DNA of 46,043 bases from Nitrospira sp. (GTDB lineage Bacteria; Nitrospirota; Nitrospiria; SBBL01; JAADHI01). The notes beneath the pieces are model-generated. The model was not told where the DNA came from, searched no databases, and was given only the letters and a program-made list of their open reading frames with translations. Position numbers and translations under genes: made by a program. Of this stretch, positions 34,552-44,441 are shown one piece after another; position 1 is the first letter of the stretch; the number at the start of each line of letters is the position of its first letter. The stretch spans positions 1 through 46,043 of the forward strand of contig JALUVJ010000083.1 of NCBI GenBank assembly GCA_027020665.1, in the 5' to 3' direction.

Positions 34552-35508
34552 TTATTTTGGAATGGGTGTCTGTGTCAACAAGGCCGCCCAGATCAAAACA
34601 CCCGTCACAAAAAAGAGTTCTAGGCTAAGAATCCTTAAAAAAAGACGCTGTAATCGCAAAAACTGCGTCCGTTCGATTGTGTCTTCGGCTTGAAGTCGCG
34701 GCAAAATATAAAAACGTGCAAAACCGCCCAAACCAAAAACAATCAACACAAAGCCTAATTTCAGCGTAAAAATCTTGCCATATTGTGCCTCAAAGGCAAA
34801 AACATCCGCGCCTAAATAAATCACGGCGTTGAAGGCGCCTGTGGTAACAATGATTGCAGCGGCAAGAATGGCCCAAAGGGAAAAATTCTCGATTAATTTT
34901 CTTAAAAAAAGGATTTGCTGATCCGCCTTCACGCACGAAGCATATCTTTTCACCATGCGTCTTAAGGGAAGCAAGGCCCCGACCCAAACGGCTACCGAGG
35001 TAAAATGAAGCCAATCGGTCATCACAAGGGCATGGATTTTTTCCGTGACGGCATGTCCGCCCAAACTGGCGCCCAAACAAAGCAGAACGCCCAAGGCCAA
35101 TAGCAAAAAATCTTTACGCTGCGTTTCGATTCGGAAAAGAAAGCCGATAAAGATCAAAAGAAAGAGTTTATTGAGCCAAAGCAGCCCCGAAAAAGTGCCT
35201 GTGAGCCAATGGCTCAAAATAGGAAGCGACCGAGCCAGAGGCTGCCCCGTCATGTTTTCGATTTGATGTACTAAGATAACGCCGTGCAAAAGAAGAAGAT
35301 AAAAAAACACGAGCGGCAGAATTCGCCTCGCGTATTTCGCTTCTTCGGCTTTGAGGGTTTGACGGGTTTTAATATCTGAAATAACCCTTAGCGTCGGCAG
35401 AAAGACAAGCACTTTGAAGGCAGGAAGACCCACGAAGAGTACAATGCCGATAAGATCAAGGTATTTCAGGACAGCGAATTGAAGGAGAAAAGCTTCGATC
35501 AGAGGCAT
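34552..35508 (-). CDS. copD: CopD-family copper resistance membrane protein
   Basis: This 318-residue inner-membrane protein has about eight hydrophobic helices. Family landmarks are ALVMTDWLHFTSVAVWVGALLPL, WAILAAAIIVTTGAFNAVIYL, FGLGGFARFYILPRL and the closing LIWAALLTQTP. CopD/PcoD proteins take part in copper uptake or tolerance, often with a periplasmic CopC partner; none is visible nearby. The ATG at 35508 is preferred to the TTG at 35514. It stands alone on the minus strand between the gene-free stretch and a repeat element. Confidence 0.85.
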   Translation of the reverse strand: MPLIEAFLLQFAVLKYLDLIGIVLFVGLPAFKVLVFLPTLRVISDIKTRQTLKAEEAKYARRILPLVFFYLLLLHGVILVHQIENMTGQPLARSLPILSHWLTGTFSGLLWLNKLFLLIFIGFLFRIETQRKDFLLLALGVLLCLGASLGGHAVTEKIHALVMTDWLHFTSVAVWVGALLPLRRMVKRYASCVKADQQILFLRKLIENFSLWAILAAAIIVTTGAFNAVIYLGADVFAFEAQYGKIFTLKLGFVLIVFGLGGFARFYILPRLQAEDTIERTQFLRLQRLFLRILSLELFFVTGVLIWAALLTQTPIPK

Positions 35509-35519
35509 GGGCAATCAAT

Positions 35520-35671
35520 CAAGGAAATGCGGATTGGGTCCGGCTTGAATTTCCATGAGAAAAATTTTTCCCGATTCAAGGCACAAACACACGCTATGCC
35601 CCAAATTTGTAATGCGGAAGCGGGAATTTCGGCCCGGGGAAAATAAGTCATGATTTAATCGACACTTCTTC
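35520..35671. repeat. Second long copy of the dispersed element
   Basis: About 150 bp between the RidA and CopD genes. It aligns with 7602-7763: GATT-GGTCCGG-TTGAA, GATTCAAGGC, CAAATTTG, GGGAATTT and TCATGATTTAATC occur in the same order and orientation. The RidA stop (complement of 35670-35672) touches its right edge. Confidence 0.65.
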
Positions 35672-36170
35672 AAACAACTTCCGGCGGGGGAACGTCTTTT
35701 ATTACGCCCATTTCAGAAACCGCAACAATCATTTCAAGCTCCACGGGTGCATCCAGCGGCAGTGCCGGCGCGGCCAAGGCCAAACGGGCATGACGACCGC
35801 GTGCACCAAAAATCTCAACAAGCAGATCCGATGCGCCATCGGCCACAGCGGGCTGCGCGGTAAAATGGGACGAACAGGCCACATAAAGCGATAGACGCAC
35901 AATTTGCTCAATCCGGTCCAAAGACCCGATTGCCGATTTAATGACAGACAAGGCATTTAAAAGGGCGATTTTTGCGGCTTCTTTGCCCTGATCGACATTC
36001 AGGCTTTCCCCGATTTTTCCGCTTAAAAGCAATTTTCCATCTTCAAAGGGCAGCATCCCCGATAGAAAAAGCAGGTTGCCATGCTGCACAAAAGGCAGAT
36101 AAGAGGCCAGTGGTTTTGGGGGATCGGGCAAAATCAGCCCCAAAGCTTCAAGCTTTTTTTCATCATTCAT
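35670..36170 (-). CDS. ridA: RidA/YjgF-family protein (YjgH-like)
   Basis: This 166-residue protein has LGLILPDPPKPLASYLPFVQ at the start, LLFLSGMLPFEDG, LDRIEQIVRLSLYVACS and GARGRHARLALAAPALPLDAPVELE, the pattern of the longer YjgH-like branch of RidA. True RidA hydrolyses reactive enamines and imines; this branch has less certain activity. The catalytic Arg region (GRHARLA) is present. AAGGAG precedes the ATG. About 95 bp separate it from mltG upstream, on the same strand. Confidence 0.88.
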   Translation of the reverse strand: MNDEKKLEALGLILPDPPKPLASYLPFVQHGNLLFLSGMLPFEDGKLLLSGKIGESLNVDQGKEAAKIALLNALSVIKSAIGSLDRIEQIVRLSLYVACSSHFTAQPAVADGASDLLVEIFGARGRHARLALAAPALPLDAPVELEMIVAVSEMGVIKDVPPPEVV

Positions 36171-36265
36171 TTAGAATGGAACTCCTTAAATCGTTCGCAC
36201 CTAAACAGGCCTTTCGGCATGAGCACGGCAGAAGGCTTTGCGTCATTTTTAAAAATTCATGCCGC

Positions 36266-37282
36266 TTAGCAATTTCTGCACATGGCTTCATCTTTTTTCT
36301 TAAGTTGGTATTTTCGAACCGCTTGATTGTGCTCCCGAAGGGTCTTGGAGAAATGGTGTTCTCCATTATTTTTTGAAACAAAAAAGATATAATCGACATC
36401 GGCCGGATGGAGTGCGGCATAAATCGACGCCCGTCCCGGATTGGAGATAGGGCCGGGCGGAAGCCCTTTCACACGATAGGTATTGTAGGGCGAGTCGTAC
36501 ATGAGGTCTTTTCGACGGATATCGCCATCAAAATCGGGCAGGGCAAAAATGACGGTGGGGTCACTTTGCAGTCGCATTTTCCGCTCAAGGCGATTATGGA
36601 AAACACCTGAAATGGTCGTGCGCTCCGAGGGTGCTCCCGTTTCCTTTTCAATAATCGAGGCCAGCGTAAGCACTTCCTGCTGCGTCATGCCCAATTCCTC
36701 CGCCTTTTTGGCAAATTCATCATCATAAACCGCCCGGAATTGTCGGGTCATCTGACGGAGAATTTTCTCAGGCGCGATCCGCTTGCTGAAATAATAGGTG
36801 TCGGGAAAGAGATAACCTTCCAGACTTTCCACATCAAACCCTAATTTTCGGATGATTGCTTTATCCTGCGCCGCTCGGTAGAAAACTTCCGCATCCAAAA
36901 TATCTGACTTTTCAAGGATTTTGCCGATTTCCTTTGAAGACGTCCCCTCAGGAATAACAATGCGATAGGTTACGATATCTCCGCGAACCAGGGTATCCAA
37001 CAGCTCCATCGGAGGCATCGCGCTGTGCAGACGATACTCACCGGGCTTGATTTTTGATTCGTTTCGGGTGATTTTCCCAAGTAAACGGAAGGACACAGGG
37101 CTTGCAAGCAGGGCCTCCTGTTTGAGTAAATCGGTGACTTCCAAAAAAGTCGAACCGGGTTCGATTTCGATGATTTTATAGATTGCCTCGGAAGAAGGGG
37201 CTTTATGAATAAAAAGATACGCCTGAAAGAGTCCGGCACCCACCGTGAGGAACAAAAATAGCAAAGCAAAACGCTTTTTCAT
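36266..37282 (-). CDS. mltG: Endolytic murein transglycosylase
   Basis: This 338-residue inner-membrane protein has an N-terminal anchor (ALLFLFLTVGAGLFQAYLF), a LysM-like part and the catalytic YceG domain. LTLASIIEKETG holds the catalytic Glu; SDPTVIFAL, YNTYRVKGLPPGPISNPG and HHFSKTLREHN are typical. It cuts nascent glycan strands and sets their length. GAGGAGG is an almost perfect ribosome site before the ATG. It starts 37 nt after alaS on the same strand, probably in one transcript. Confidence 0.95.
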   Translation of the reverse strand: MKKRFALLFLFLTVGAGLFQAYLFIHKAPSSEAIYKIIEIEPGSTFLEVTDLLKQEALLASPVSFRLLGKITRNESKIKPGEYRLHSAMPPMELLDTLVRGDIVTYRIVIPEGTSSKEIGKILEKSDILDAEVFYRAAQDKAIIRKLGFDVESLEGYLFPDTYYFSKRIAPEKILRQMTRQFRAVYDDEFAKKAEELGMTQQEVLTLASIIEKETGAPSERTTISGVFHNRLERKMRLQSDPTVIFALPDFDGDIRRKDLMYDSPYNTYRVKGLPPGPISNPGRASIYAALHPADVDYIFFVSKNNGEHHFSKTLREHNQAVRKYQLKKKDEAMCRNC

Positions 37283-37319
37283 CTTTTTTCCTCCTCAACG
37301 GCATCATTGCGGGCGTATC

Positions 37320-39971
37320 CTAGGGCGTGTCGCCCTGCAACTTCCGAATCACTTCCGGTGCTTCTGAAAAGAGGCGATCCAGATTTGCAACGCCTTTTCC
37401 TCCGGCCTGGGCCATTTCGGGCTTTCCTCCACCGCTGCCGTCGATCAATACAGCAAGTTTTTTTGCAATGTTCCCTGCTTTGTAATGATCCGTCCAATCA
37501 GGGGTCACCATGACAACAAGCGAGACCTTTTCAGCATCCGGGGTTTGAGCGCCGACTATGATGATACCAGATTTCAGCCGATCCCGTAAATGATCCGCAC
37601 GGGTGCGGATTTCCTTCATTTCGCTTGGATGTAACTTCTCAAGCAAGACAGGAAGCTCTCCAATATGCTGAACATTGCACAAAGGATCTTCAGCGGATTG
37701 CCGGCGCGACCGGAGTTTAGCAATTTCCTGATCCTTTTCTTGAAGCTGTTCCAGGAGCCGTTCGGATTTCTTAAGTATTTCTTCAGTATTACTCCTAAAA
37801 AGCTTTGAAATCTTTTTAATAATCCGTTCTTGTTTTTTGACATATTCATAGGCGGAAGGCCCTGTAAGGGCTTCAAGCCTCCGAATGCCGGATGCCACGC
37901 TCCCCTCTTTGATAATCTTGAACAGCCCGATTTCTCCGGCGTTTTGACAGTGGGTGCCGCCACACAATTCGCGGCTGTAATTTCCGACGGAAACGACACG
38001 CACTTCATCGCCATACTTCTCACCAAAAAGTGCCGTCGCGCCGGAATCGACCGCCATTTTCATATCCATGATTTGTGTCCGCACGCTTTCTCCACGCATT
38101 ATTTCTCTGTTGACATCGGCTTCAATGCGATCGATTTCCCGCTCGGTCAAAGGCGCAAAATGTTGAAAATCAAAACGCAGGCGATTCGGAGAAACAAGTG
38201 AACCCGCCTGTTTGACATGATCCCCCAAGACATCTCTCAAAGCGGCATGAAGCAAATGCGTGCCCGTATGATTTTTTGCCGTATTCCGCCGCAGCGCAGG
38301 ATTAACTTGTGCGCTGTAGGTTTCATTGGTTTTGAGCGTCCCTTGCATCACTTTGACATGATGAAGAATCAATCCCGGCAAAGGGCTTGCGGTTTGCTGA
38401 ATTTCGGCCCGCCCCGTATCGGAAAACAGCTCGCCTTTGTCTCCGACTTGCCCACCTGCCTCCGCGTAAAAGGGTGTACGATCAAAAACCAGGGCAACCT
38501 CCTCTCCTTCTTGAGCCGATTCTTGTAATGTCGTGTCTTTCAGAATGGCCTTGAGTTTGATGTCCTGCCGAAGATGCTCATATCCCGAAAACCGTGTTTT
38601 GCCTAAACGCGTCAGCAGCGCCTTATAAAAAGAAAGATTTTGATTTTTTGAGGCAAATTGCTCTCCACCCACCCATGATCGTCGTGCGCGCTCTTTTTGC
38701 GCCGACATGGCTTCCTCATAACCCTTCAAATCCAGTGTCATGCCTGCTTCCGATGCAACCTCTTCGCTTAAATCAATCGGGAAACCATAGGTGTCGTATA
38801 GCGTAAAAAGCGATGCGCCCGGAATGAGGGACTCCCCCTTTTGCTTGAGATCTTCGATCACGCCTTCAAGTAACTGCATCCCGTGGTTCAAGGTATGGAT
38901 GAAACGTTCTTCTTCTCCCAAAACAATGCCTTCAATGAGGGATTGCTGTTGTTTCAGATCCGGATAGGGTTCGGACATTTCTGCAATAACGGTGCGGGTC
39001 AGTTGATGAAGAAAAGGCTCGTTCAAACCGATCTGTCTGCCAAAACGTGCGGCCCGCCTTAAAATGCGCCGAAAGACATATCCCCGACCTTCGTTGGCGG
39101 GAACGACTCCATCGCCTGCCATGAAGGTCACGGCCCGGACATGATCTGCAATCACCCGTCCGGGCACGGAAAAAGAAATTTCTTCCACCGGTCGTTGCGC
39201 GCACATCGCAATCGCATCAAAAACGGGCTTGAAAAGATCGGTTTCGTAATTGCTTAAAACGCCTTGGCACACCGCCGTCATGCGTTCGAGCCCCATGCCC
39301 GTATCAATACTGGGTTTGGGAAGCGGGCTTAAGTTGCCGTCCCCGTCCCGATTGTATTGCATAAAGACCAGGTTCCAAATCTCCAGATAGCGGTCGCATT
39401 CGCACAGGCCGATGCCCGGACAATCCGCATGAACCGCCTCCCCCTGGTCAAACATGACTTCGGAGCAAGGCCCGCAGGGCCCAATATCACCCATCTGCCA
39501 AAAATTATCTTTTTCACCTAAACGCAAAATCCTTTCGACCGGCACAATTTTTTGCCATAGCGCGTAGGCTTCATCGTCGTCTCGAAAAATCGTAATCCAT
39601 AATTTTGAAGGCGGAAGTTTGAAGATCTCCGTGAGCAATTCCCAAGCGAAACGGATCGCTTCGTCCTTAAAATAATCCCCAAAGGAAAAGTTTCCCAGCA
39701 TTTCAAAAAAGGTATGGTGCCGTGCGGTTTGACCGACATTTTCAAGATCGTTATGTTTTCCGCCCGCGCGAACACATTTTTGGGAAGAAACCGCGCGCAC
39801 ATACGGCCGCGTTTCTTCTCCTAAAAAAGTGCTTTTGAATTGAACCATGCCCGCATTGTTAAAGAGCAGCGTGGGATCTCGCTGAGGAATAAGGGGCGCA
39901 CTCGGCACAACTTTGTGACCACGGTCTGAAAAATACCGGATGAATCGGGATCGCACCTCTGAAGCAGTCAT
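37320..39971 (-). CDS. alaS: Alanyl-tRNA synthetase
   Basis: This 883-residue class II synthetase charges tRNA-Ala. It has the motif 1-2 region (LLFNNAGMVQFKSTFLG, HHTFFEMLGNFSFGDYF), the editing domain zinc ligands in NHTGTHLLHAALR and CGGTHCQNAGE, a coiled-coil linker and a C-Ala domain ending GGGKPEMAQAGGKGVANLD. The start is put at 39971 (MTASEVRSRFIRYF) by the GGTGAG ribosome site and family alignment; the frame from 40106 would add 45 residues. The last codons form a small hairpin, AGGGCG-TGT-CGCCCT (37322-37336), just before mltG, without a T-run. Confidence 0.97.
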   Translation of the reverse strand: MTASEVRSRFIRYFSDRGHKVVPSAPLIPQRDPTLLFNNAGMVQFKSTFLGEETRPYVRAVSSQKCVRAGGKHNDLENVGQTARHHTFFEMLGNFSFGDYFKDEAIRFAWELLTEIFKLPPSKLWITIFRDDDEAYALWQKIVPVERILRLGEKDNFWQMGDIGPCGPCSEVMFDQGEAVHADCPGIGLCECDRYLEIWNLVFMQYNRDGDGNLSPLPKPSIDTGMGLERMTAVCQGVLSNYETDLFKPVFDAIAMCAQRPVEEISFSVPGRVIADHVRAVTFMAGDGVVPANEGRGYVFRRILRRAARFGRQIGLNEPFLHQLTRTVIAEMSEPYPDLKQQQSLIEGIVLGEEERFIHTLNHGMQLLEGVIEDLKQKGESLIPGASLFTLYDTYGFPIDLSEEVASEAGMTLDLKGYEEAMSAQKERARRSWVGGEQFASKNQNLSFYKALLTRLGKTRFSGYEHLRQDIKLKAILKDTTLQESAQEGEEVALVFDRTPFYAEAGGQVGDKGELFSDTGRAEIQQTASPLPGLILHHVKVMQGTLKTNETYSAQVNPALRRNTAKNHTGTHLLHAALRDVLGDHVKQAGSLVSPNRLRFDFQHFAPLTEREIDRIEADVNREIMRGESVRTQIMDMKMAVDSGATALFGEKYGDEVRVVSVGNYSRELCGGTHCQNAGEIGLFKIIKEGSVASGIRRLEALTGPSAYEYVKKQERIIKKISKLFRSNTEEILKKSERLLEQLQEKDQEIAKLRSRRQSAEDPLCNVQHIGELPVLLEKLHPSEMKEIRTRADHLRDRLKSGIIIVGAQTPDAEKVSLVVMVTPDWTDHYKAGNIAKKLAVLIDGSGGGKPEMAQAGGKGVANLDRLFSEAPEVIRKLQGDTP

Positions 39972-40238
39972 CAATTGCTCACCTTGTATGCTTTGAAGAG
40001 TCAACAGTAGTCGGTACAAGGGCGATATTTTCTCATATCCCCGTCCGGCAAGCAAGCACGGCATCTTCCCCAAGATCGGCGATAAGATTTCAAAGTCCCG
40101 GATCATTTTGGATCTGCCGGAGATCTTCCAGGCTGTGCGCGGCGGCGATGTGAATCCGTATTTCCGGTAGCGTACTTTGGTTCGGTATTAAGTGTTTTTT
40201 TAAGGATTTATGCAACCCCCGGTTTCAGGGCAGGAGCA

Positions 40239-40994
40239 CTAACGGTTGATTTCCGTGATCATGCGATTGGTCACATCGATTGCCAGAAAAAAAAGATCCT
40301 GTGCTTCCTGAATATCGTAAATCTTGTCCGGGTGTTGTGTGGGATTTCGGAAGGCGGATCGAATGTGATCCAGATGTTTCAAGGTATCAAAATCCGTCTT
40401 CAGGGTTCGGTTTTTTTTGAGGGTGTACACCATGTGGCCCCAGGAGGCTTCCTCTTTTTCCTCCGGTATAAAATGCCGGAAGTATTGCCGCAAAATGGCT
40501 TCAATGCCGCGCAAGAGATGAAAGGAAGCGGCGGTGGCGCGTTCAAAGGCAATGCAACGGCCCGCTTCTTTCAAGTCGTATTGCGCGACATCGCTAAGCT
40601 GATCAAAGGTATCGGGGGCAAAAAGTTCTTTCAGATTATTAATGAGTTTTTCGGTACTCAAGCGTTTCTCGGTCACGATATATGTATAAATTCCCTGCGC
40701 TTCAGCCGAAAAAGTGCCGCGCACTTCTTTGATGAGCCCCCGGACTTCTTCGGCTTCACTGCTTGTCAAAACGGCGTTTTCACTCTTTTTGGATAATCTT
40801 TCATAAAGGCCTCTGAGTTTTTTTGCCGCTCGCCCCGTGACATGCATTTCTAGGTTGTCAACTGCGTCAAGAAAACGTTTGATGTTTTCAAGCACAAAAC
40901 TTTCACCGTGAATGGGACGTCCTTTTGTGGCTTCTTGCAAATAACGAAAACCGGTGCCGATCTTGATGTAAGACCAGACGTTAATGGCTTTCAT
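40239..40994 (-). CDS. HEPN-like hypothetical protein
   Basis: This 251-residue, mostly helical protein has no family I can name. Its C-terminus contains HIRSAFRNPTQHPDKIYD followed by a helix (AQDLFFLAIDVTNRMI). RNPTQH is an R-x4-H motif placed as in HEPN domains, many of which are ribonucleases or nucleotide-binding helpers. The N-terminal part has long amphipathic helices. An AGGAT ribosome site lies before the ATG, which is 23 nt after the purT stop, suggesting the same operon. No MNT-type antitoxin partner is adjacent, so a toxin-antitoxin role is not supported. Confidence 0.7.
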   Translation of the reverse strand: MKAINVWSYIKIGTGFRYLQEATKGRPIHGESFVLENIKRFLDAVDNLEMHVTGRAAKKLRGLYERLSKKSENAVLTSSEAEEVRGLIKEVRGTFSAEAQGIYTYIVTEKRLSTEKLINNLKELFAPDTFDQLSDVAQYDLKEAGRCIAFERATAASFHLLRGIEAILRQYFRHFIPEEKEEASWGHMVYTLKKNRTLKTDFDTLKHLDHIRSAFRNPTQHPDKIYDIQEAQDLFFLAIDVTNRMITEINR

Positions 40995-41017
40995 GACTTC
41001 ATCCTATCCTTGAGGTT

Positions 41018-42199
41018 TTATTGCATGCCGACCCGCACACGCATTGCGCTCTGTTTTGCACTTTGCACTGCCGCTTCAGGGGTTTCTGCGCTGGCAAGGG
41101 CGACCCCTAAACGACGGCGGCCCTTGATTTGCGGTTTCCCAAACAGCCGGATCCGGCTGTTTGGGACTTGAAGGGCCTTTTCCAAATTGTCGTATGCGAG
41201 TTCATCAGATGTGCCTTCGCCCAAAATAACAGCGGAAGCTGCGGGTGCAAGGGTTTTAATACGGCCAACGGGCAATCCCAAAACGGCGCGGACGTGCAAA
41301 GCAAATTCCGATAAATTTTGTGAAATGAGCGTGACCATGCCGGTATCGTGCGGGCGAGGAGAGACTTCGCTGAAATAAACCTGATCGCCTTGAATAAAAA
41401 GCTCTACGCCGTAAATGCCCCGACCGGCGAGATTTTCAACGACTGTGCGGGCAATGTCGCGGGCCTGCCGGAGCGTCTGCGGTGTCATGGCTTGCGGCTG
41501 CCAGGATTCCCGGTAATCGCCGTCTTCCTGTCTGTGACCAATGGGTTCGCAAAAATGAATGCCGTCAACGGCCTTGATCGTGAGCAGGGTGATTTCGTAA
41601 TCAAAGGGAATGAAACGCTCGACAATCACACGGCCCGCCCCTGCCCGGCCGCCTTTTTGCGCATCCCGCCAGGCTTTTTCAGTATCGCCTTCATGCCGCA
41701 CGATGCTTTGGCCTTTTCCGGAAGAACTCATGACCGGCTTGACCACACAAGGCCTTCCGATTTCAGTGACGGCGCTTCGATAGTCCGCCGCCGTTTCTGC
41801 AAATCGGTAATCGGAGGTGGGCAATTTTAGGGTTTCGGCGGCGAGACGTCGAATACCTTCCCGATCCATCGTTAAACGTGTGGCCCGCGCCGTGGGTACG
41901 ATATTGAATCCTTCTTTTTCAAGCTCCAGCAGTTCTTCGGTCGCAACGGCTTCGATTTCGGGCACGATGTAATGAGGCTGCTCTTTGATGATGCATTGAC
42001 GCAAAGCCTTGCGGTCCAGCATGTCGATGACATAAGCGCGATGCGCCACTTGCATCGCAGGAGCATCGGCGTAACGATCCACGGCGATTACTTCGATGCC
42101 CAGCCCTTGAAATTCAAGGACGAGTTCTTTGCCCAATTCCCCGGCCCCGCAGAGCAGCACGCGGGTGGCGTTTGACTTTAAAGGCGTTCCGATTTTCAT
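41018..42199 (-). CDS. purT: Formate-dependent phosphoribosylglycinamide formyltransferase
   Basis: This 393-residue ATP-grasp enzyme (E. coli PurT has 392) formylates GAR using formate and ATP, the folate-independent route in purine synthesis. It has [74 protein letters not shown] and [16 protein letters not shown]. The ATG at 42199 is preferred to the TTG at 42208; it lies 5 nt after the ytoQ stop. It sits in a probable cvfB-ytoQ-purT operon with the HEPN-like gene. Confidence 0.97.
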   Translation of the reverse strand: MKIGTPLKSNATRVLLCGAGELGKELVLEFQGLGIEVIAVDRYADAPAMQVAHRAYVIDMLDRKALRQCIIKEQPHYIVPEIEAVATEELLELEKEGFNIVPTARATRLTMDREGIRRLAAETLKLPTSDYRFAETAADYRSAVTEIGRPCVVKPVMSSSGKGQSIVRHEGDTEKAWRDAQKGGRAGAGRVIVERFIPFDYEITLLTIKAVDGIHFCEPIGHRQEDGDYRESWQPQAMTPQTLRQARDIARTVVENLAGRGIYGVELFIQGDQVYFSEVSPRPHDTGMVTLISQNLSEFALHVRAVLGLPVGRIKTLAPAASAVILGEGTSDELAYDNLEKALQVPNSRIRLFGKPQIKGRRRLGVALASAETPEAAVQSAKQSAMRVRVGMQ

Positions 42200-42204
42200 A
42201 TTGT

Positions 42205-42645
42205 TCAACCCGTGCTGAGGTATTTTAAGATTTCCACGACTTGTGCCGTTGTTTTTGCCCAGGCCATTGCCGCAGCGTCTACTTCTTTGAGCGGATGCAC
42301 GATGTTTTCATGATGCAGCGTGATGTAGGGTTTTTCCAGGGCGGCACAATATCCGGCGTCAAAGGCGGCATTCCATTGTTTGTAGCGGTCGCCAAAACGG
42401 ATGATGACAAGATCACTTTCTTCAATGAAGACCTTGGTGCGAATTCGGTTGACTTTTGCACTTTGATGATCCCGCCAAAATGCGTCCGGCGTCTCGCCCA
42501 AAATGTCGCCTGCGGCGTCACTGGCTTCATGATCGGTGACGGCCGAAATAAAACAAATGGGCAGCTTATTCTCTTTTGCGCCTTTTTTGATTTGATCGCG
42601 CCAGTCCGTATGAATTTCTCCCGACAGATAAACGGTCATTTCCAC
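42205..42645 (-). CDS. ytoQ: YtoQ family protein
   Basis: This 146-residue protein ([19 protein letters not shown]) contains [38 protein letters not shown] and [20 protein letters not shown], the YtoQ pattern; the fold resembles nucleoside 2-deoxyribosyltransferases, but the function is not established. The start is GTG at 42645, because GAGGAG is correctly spaced for it, whereas the ATG at 42639 is too far, and the family begins with a similar M-E-x-x-VYL. It is separated from the cvfB stop by 2 nt. Confidence 0.85.
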   Translation of the reverse strand: MEMTVYLSGEIHTDWRDQIKKGAKENKLPICFISAVTDHEASDAAGDILGETPDAFWRDHQSAKVNRIRTKVFIEESDLVIIRFGDRYKQWNAAFDAGYCAALEKPYITLHHENIVHPLKEVDAAAMAWAKTTAQVVEILKYLSTG

Positions 42646-42647
42646 AA

Positions 42648-43481
42648 TTAATCTCCTCTTAATCGAAGTCCTGCGGGCTCAATAATAATTACTTTCTTTT
42701 TATATAGTGCGCCCACTGCTTTTTTAAAGGTTTTTTTACTGATGCCGAAACGTTTTGCGATGAGATCGGGCGGACTCTTGTCCGTCAGGGCTATAAATCC
42801 ATTGTCCGCCTTGATGGCCTTGAGAATGCTTTCTGTAGCATCCTCTACTCTTTCATAGCCTTGTTTTTGCAATGTAAGATCAATTTTTTGATCCCCCCTG
42901 ATTTTTTTGATATAGCCTTTTATCCGTCGGCCTTTTTTTAAAGGCCGGAAGAGGTCGTCGGCGTAGAGCACACCCCAGTGTGCATCGTTCACGATGGCTT
43001 TATAACCGAGATCCGTCGGCCCGGAAATCAATAAGTTCACACTTTGCCCTATATGGTAATGTACGGGTTTTTTATTCAGAAAACGATCTAATTTAGCCGA
43101 TGCGGCGATGCGGCCGCTTTCGTCCAAATAAAGATGTACGATGTGGGATGTCCCGGTTTTCATACGAGTATGTTGCTGTGAAAAGGGAACACGTAAGTCC
43201 TTAGGCAATCCCCAATCTAAAAAAGCCCCCTGCGTATTTACGGCAATGACTTTTAAACAGGCATTTTCTTCAAGCATCGCATAAGGTTTTTCCGTGGTCG
43301 CAATCAGACGGTCTTCAGAATCGAAATAAAGGAAAACCTTGATTAAATCACCCGCTTCGCAATGATTCGGCACGTATCGATCCGGCAGGAGAATATTGCC
43401 AAGTGCCCCGCCATCAAGATAAACGCCAAAATCGACTTCTTTGATAACTTTAAGGCAATTTTGTTTTCCGATTTGCACCAT
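42648..43481 (-). CDS. cvfB: CvfB/YitL-like S1 RNA-binding protein
   Basis: This 277-residue protein has tandem S1-like barrels (CLKVIKEVDFGVYLDGG, CLKVIAVNTQGAFLDWGLPKDL, YKAIVNDAHWGVLYADDLF followed by KKGRRIKGYIKKI) and a C-terminal winged helix (PPDLIAKRFGISKKTFKKAVGALYKKK). That is the CvfB/YitL arrangement, an RNA-binding regulator. ATG 43481 is chosen over a TTG at 43508. It leads a minus-strand run with ytoQ and purT. Confidence 0.88.
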   Translation of the reverse strand: MVQIGKQNCLKVIKEVDFGVYLDGGALGNILLPDRYVPNHCEAGDLIKVFLYFDSEDRLIATTEKPYAMLEENACLKVIAVNTQGAFLDWGLPKDLRVPFSQQHTRMKTGTSHIVHLYLDESGRIAASAKLDRFLNKKPVHYHIGQSVNLLISGPTDLGYKAIVNDAHWGVLYADDLFRPLKKGRRIKGYIKKIRGDQKIDLTLQKQGYERVEDATESILKAIKADNGFIALTDKSPPDLIAKRFGISKKTFKKAVGALYKKKVIIIEPAGLRLRGD

Positions 43482-43760
43482 CCTAATATTTTTTTCTTTT
43501 ACGAGCAAATATTCTATAATTATGATTTAAATTCTAGGAGCCTATCGGACTTAGGCCGGCTGCATCGAATTATATGTCAAAGCATCGCTCTTTCGCCATT
43601 CGCCGGCACAGTTTCGACAGCAGATTTTTTTTCTGATGCTACAATTGACACAAATCATTTGATCCAGACAGAAACAAAATTAAAAAACTCCCGAAATTAA
43701 AAACAATCGAATAAGGTTCAAGTGTGCTTGTTTGCGCCATGAGCGTGTACTGTCTTGCGT

Positions 43761-44441
43761 ATGAAAATGTGGGGAAAACACCGTAAACGGCAATGGATCG
43801 GCTTCTATTGCGGCGCTTATCTCGCAGCCGTTTTGACGATCATCGGTCTTTCCGGCTTGTTTATGCATTTTAATGAAAAAGGCCCAATGAATGCCGGGCA
43901 TGAAAACATCCTTTGTGATGACTGCCATCAAAAAGCACCGGGCACGATACGGCAACAATTACAGGCCAGGGTCGGCTATCTCTTGAAGGCACGCAAGACG
44001 GATGTTGTTTTTGGACATCTTCCCGTTTCCAATCAAGACTGTCTCGTATGTCATGAACGTCCCAACGACCCGCATCCGGTATACCGTTTTATCGAACCGC
44101 GCTTTGCCGAGACCCGAAAAAAAATTCAAGCCCAATATTGTGCCACCTGTCATCAGGAGCACCGGGGAGAACGCATCACAAACGATACGCAGTTTTGCCG
44201 ACACTGTCACGAAAGGCTTGTTTTAAAAAACGATCCCCTGGATATTTCACACGCGCAATTGATTGAAGATGAAAAATGGCCGACCTGCTTGGGGTGTCAC
44301 GATTACCACGGCAACCATGTTTATCAAATACCCCGCGAAACGACGAAAATGATTCCGGAATTGGAAGTCATCCGTTATTTTAAAGGCTTTCCCACACCCT
44401 ATTCGAAAGATAAAAAGCATGAACCTAAAAAAAGACGATAA
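43761..44441 (+). CDS. Membrane-anchored pentahaem cytochrome c
   Basis: This 226-residue protein has a single N-terminal membrane helix (about residues 16-37) that stays uncleaved, and five CxxCH haem sites at residues 52, 94, 127, 146 and 176. The arrangement resembles the NapC/NrfH or CymA style of quinol-oxidising cytochromes, though the sequence is not a clear match to any. It lies in the periplasm and could pass electrons from the membrane to a soluble partner. No ribosome site is visible; ATG 43761 or 43767 are both possible. It overlaps the next gene by 23 nt. Confidence 0.88.
   Translation: MKMWGKHRKRQWIGFYCGAYLAAVLTIIGLSGLFMHFNEKGPMNAGHENILCDDCHQKAPGTIRQQLQARVGYLLKARKTDVVFGHLPVSNQDCLVCHERPNDPHPVYRFIEPRFAETRKKIQAQYCATCHQEHRGERITNDTQFCRHCHERLVLKNDPLDISHAQLIEDEKWPTCLGCHDYHGNHVYQIPRETTKMIPELEVIRYFKGFPTPYSKDKKHEPKKRR

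Noticed and set aside
34381-34623. 80-codon plus-strand frame in the gene-free stretch
   Set aside because: Overlaps the end of copD in antisense, no ribosome site and no domain; probably chance.
39972-40106. Longer N-terminus for alaS (45 residues)
   Set aside because: A good ribosome site and family alignment support the ATG at 39971.
39997-40174. Plus-strand open frame of 58 codons (IFSYPRPASKHGIFPKIGDK then a run ending GGDVNPYFR) in the spacer upstream of alaS
   Set aside because: No start codon with a ribosome site, no family recognised; it may be a decayed gene fragment but the evidence is too thin.
40239-40994. Toxin-antitoxin system
   Set aside because: No partner gene; neighbours are purT and alaS.
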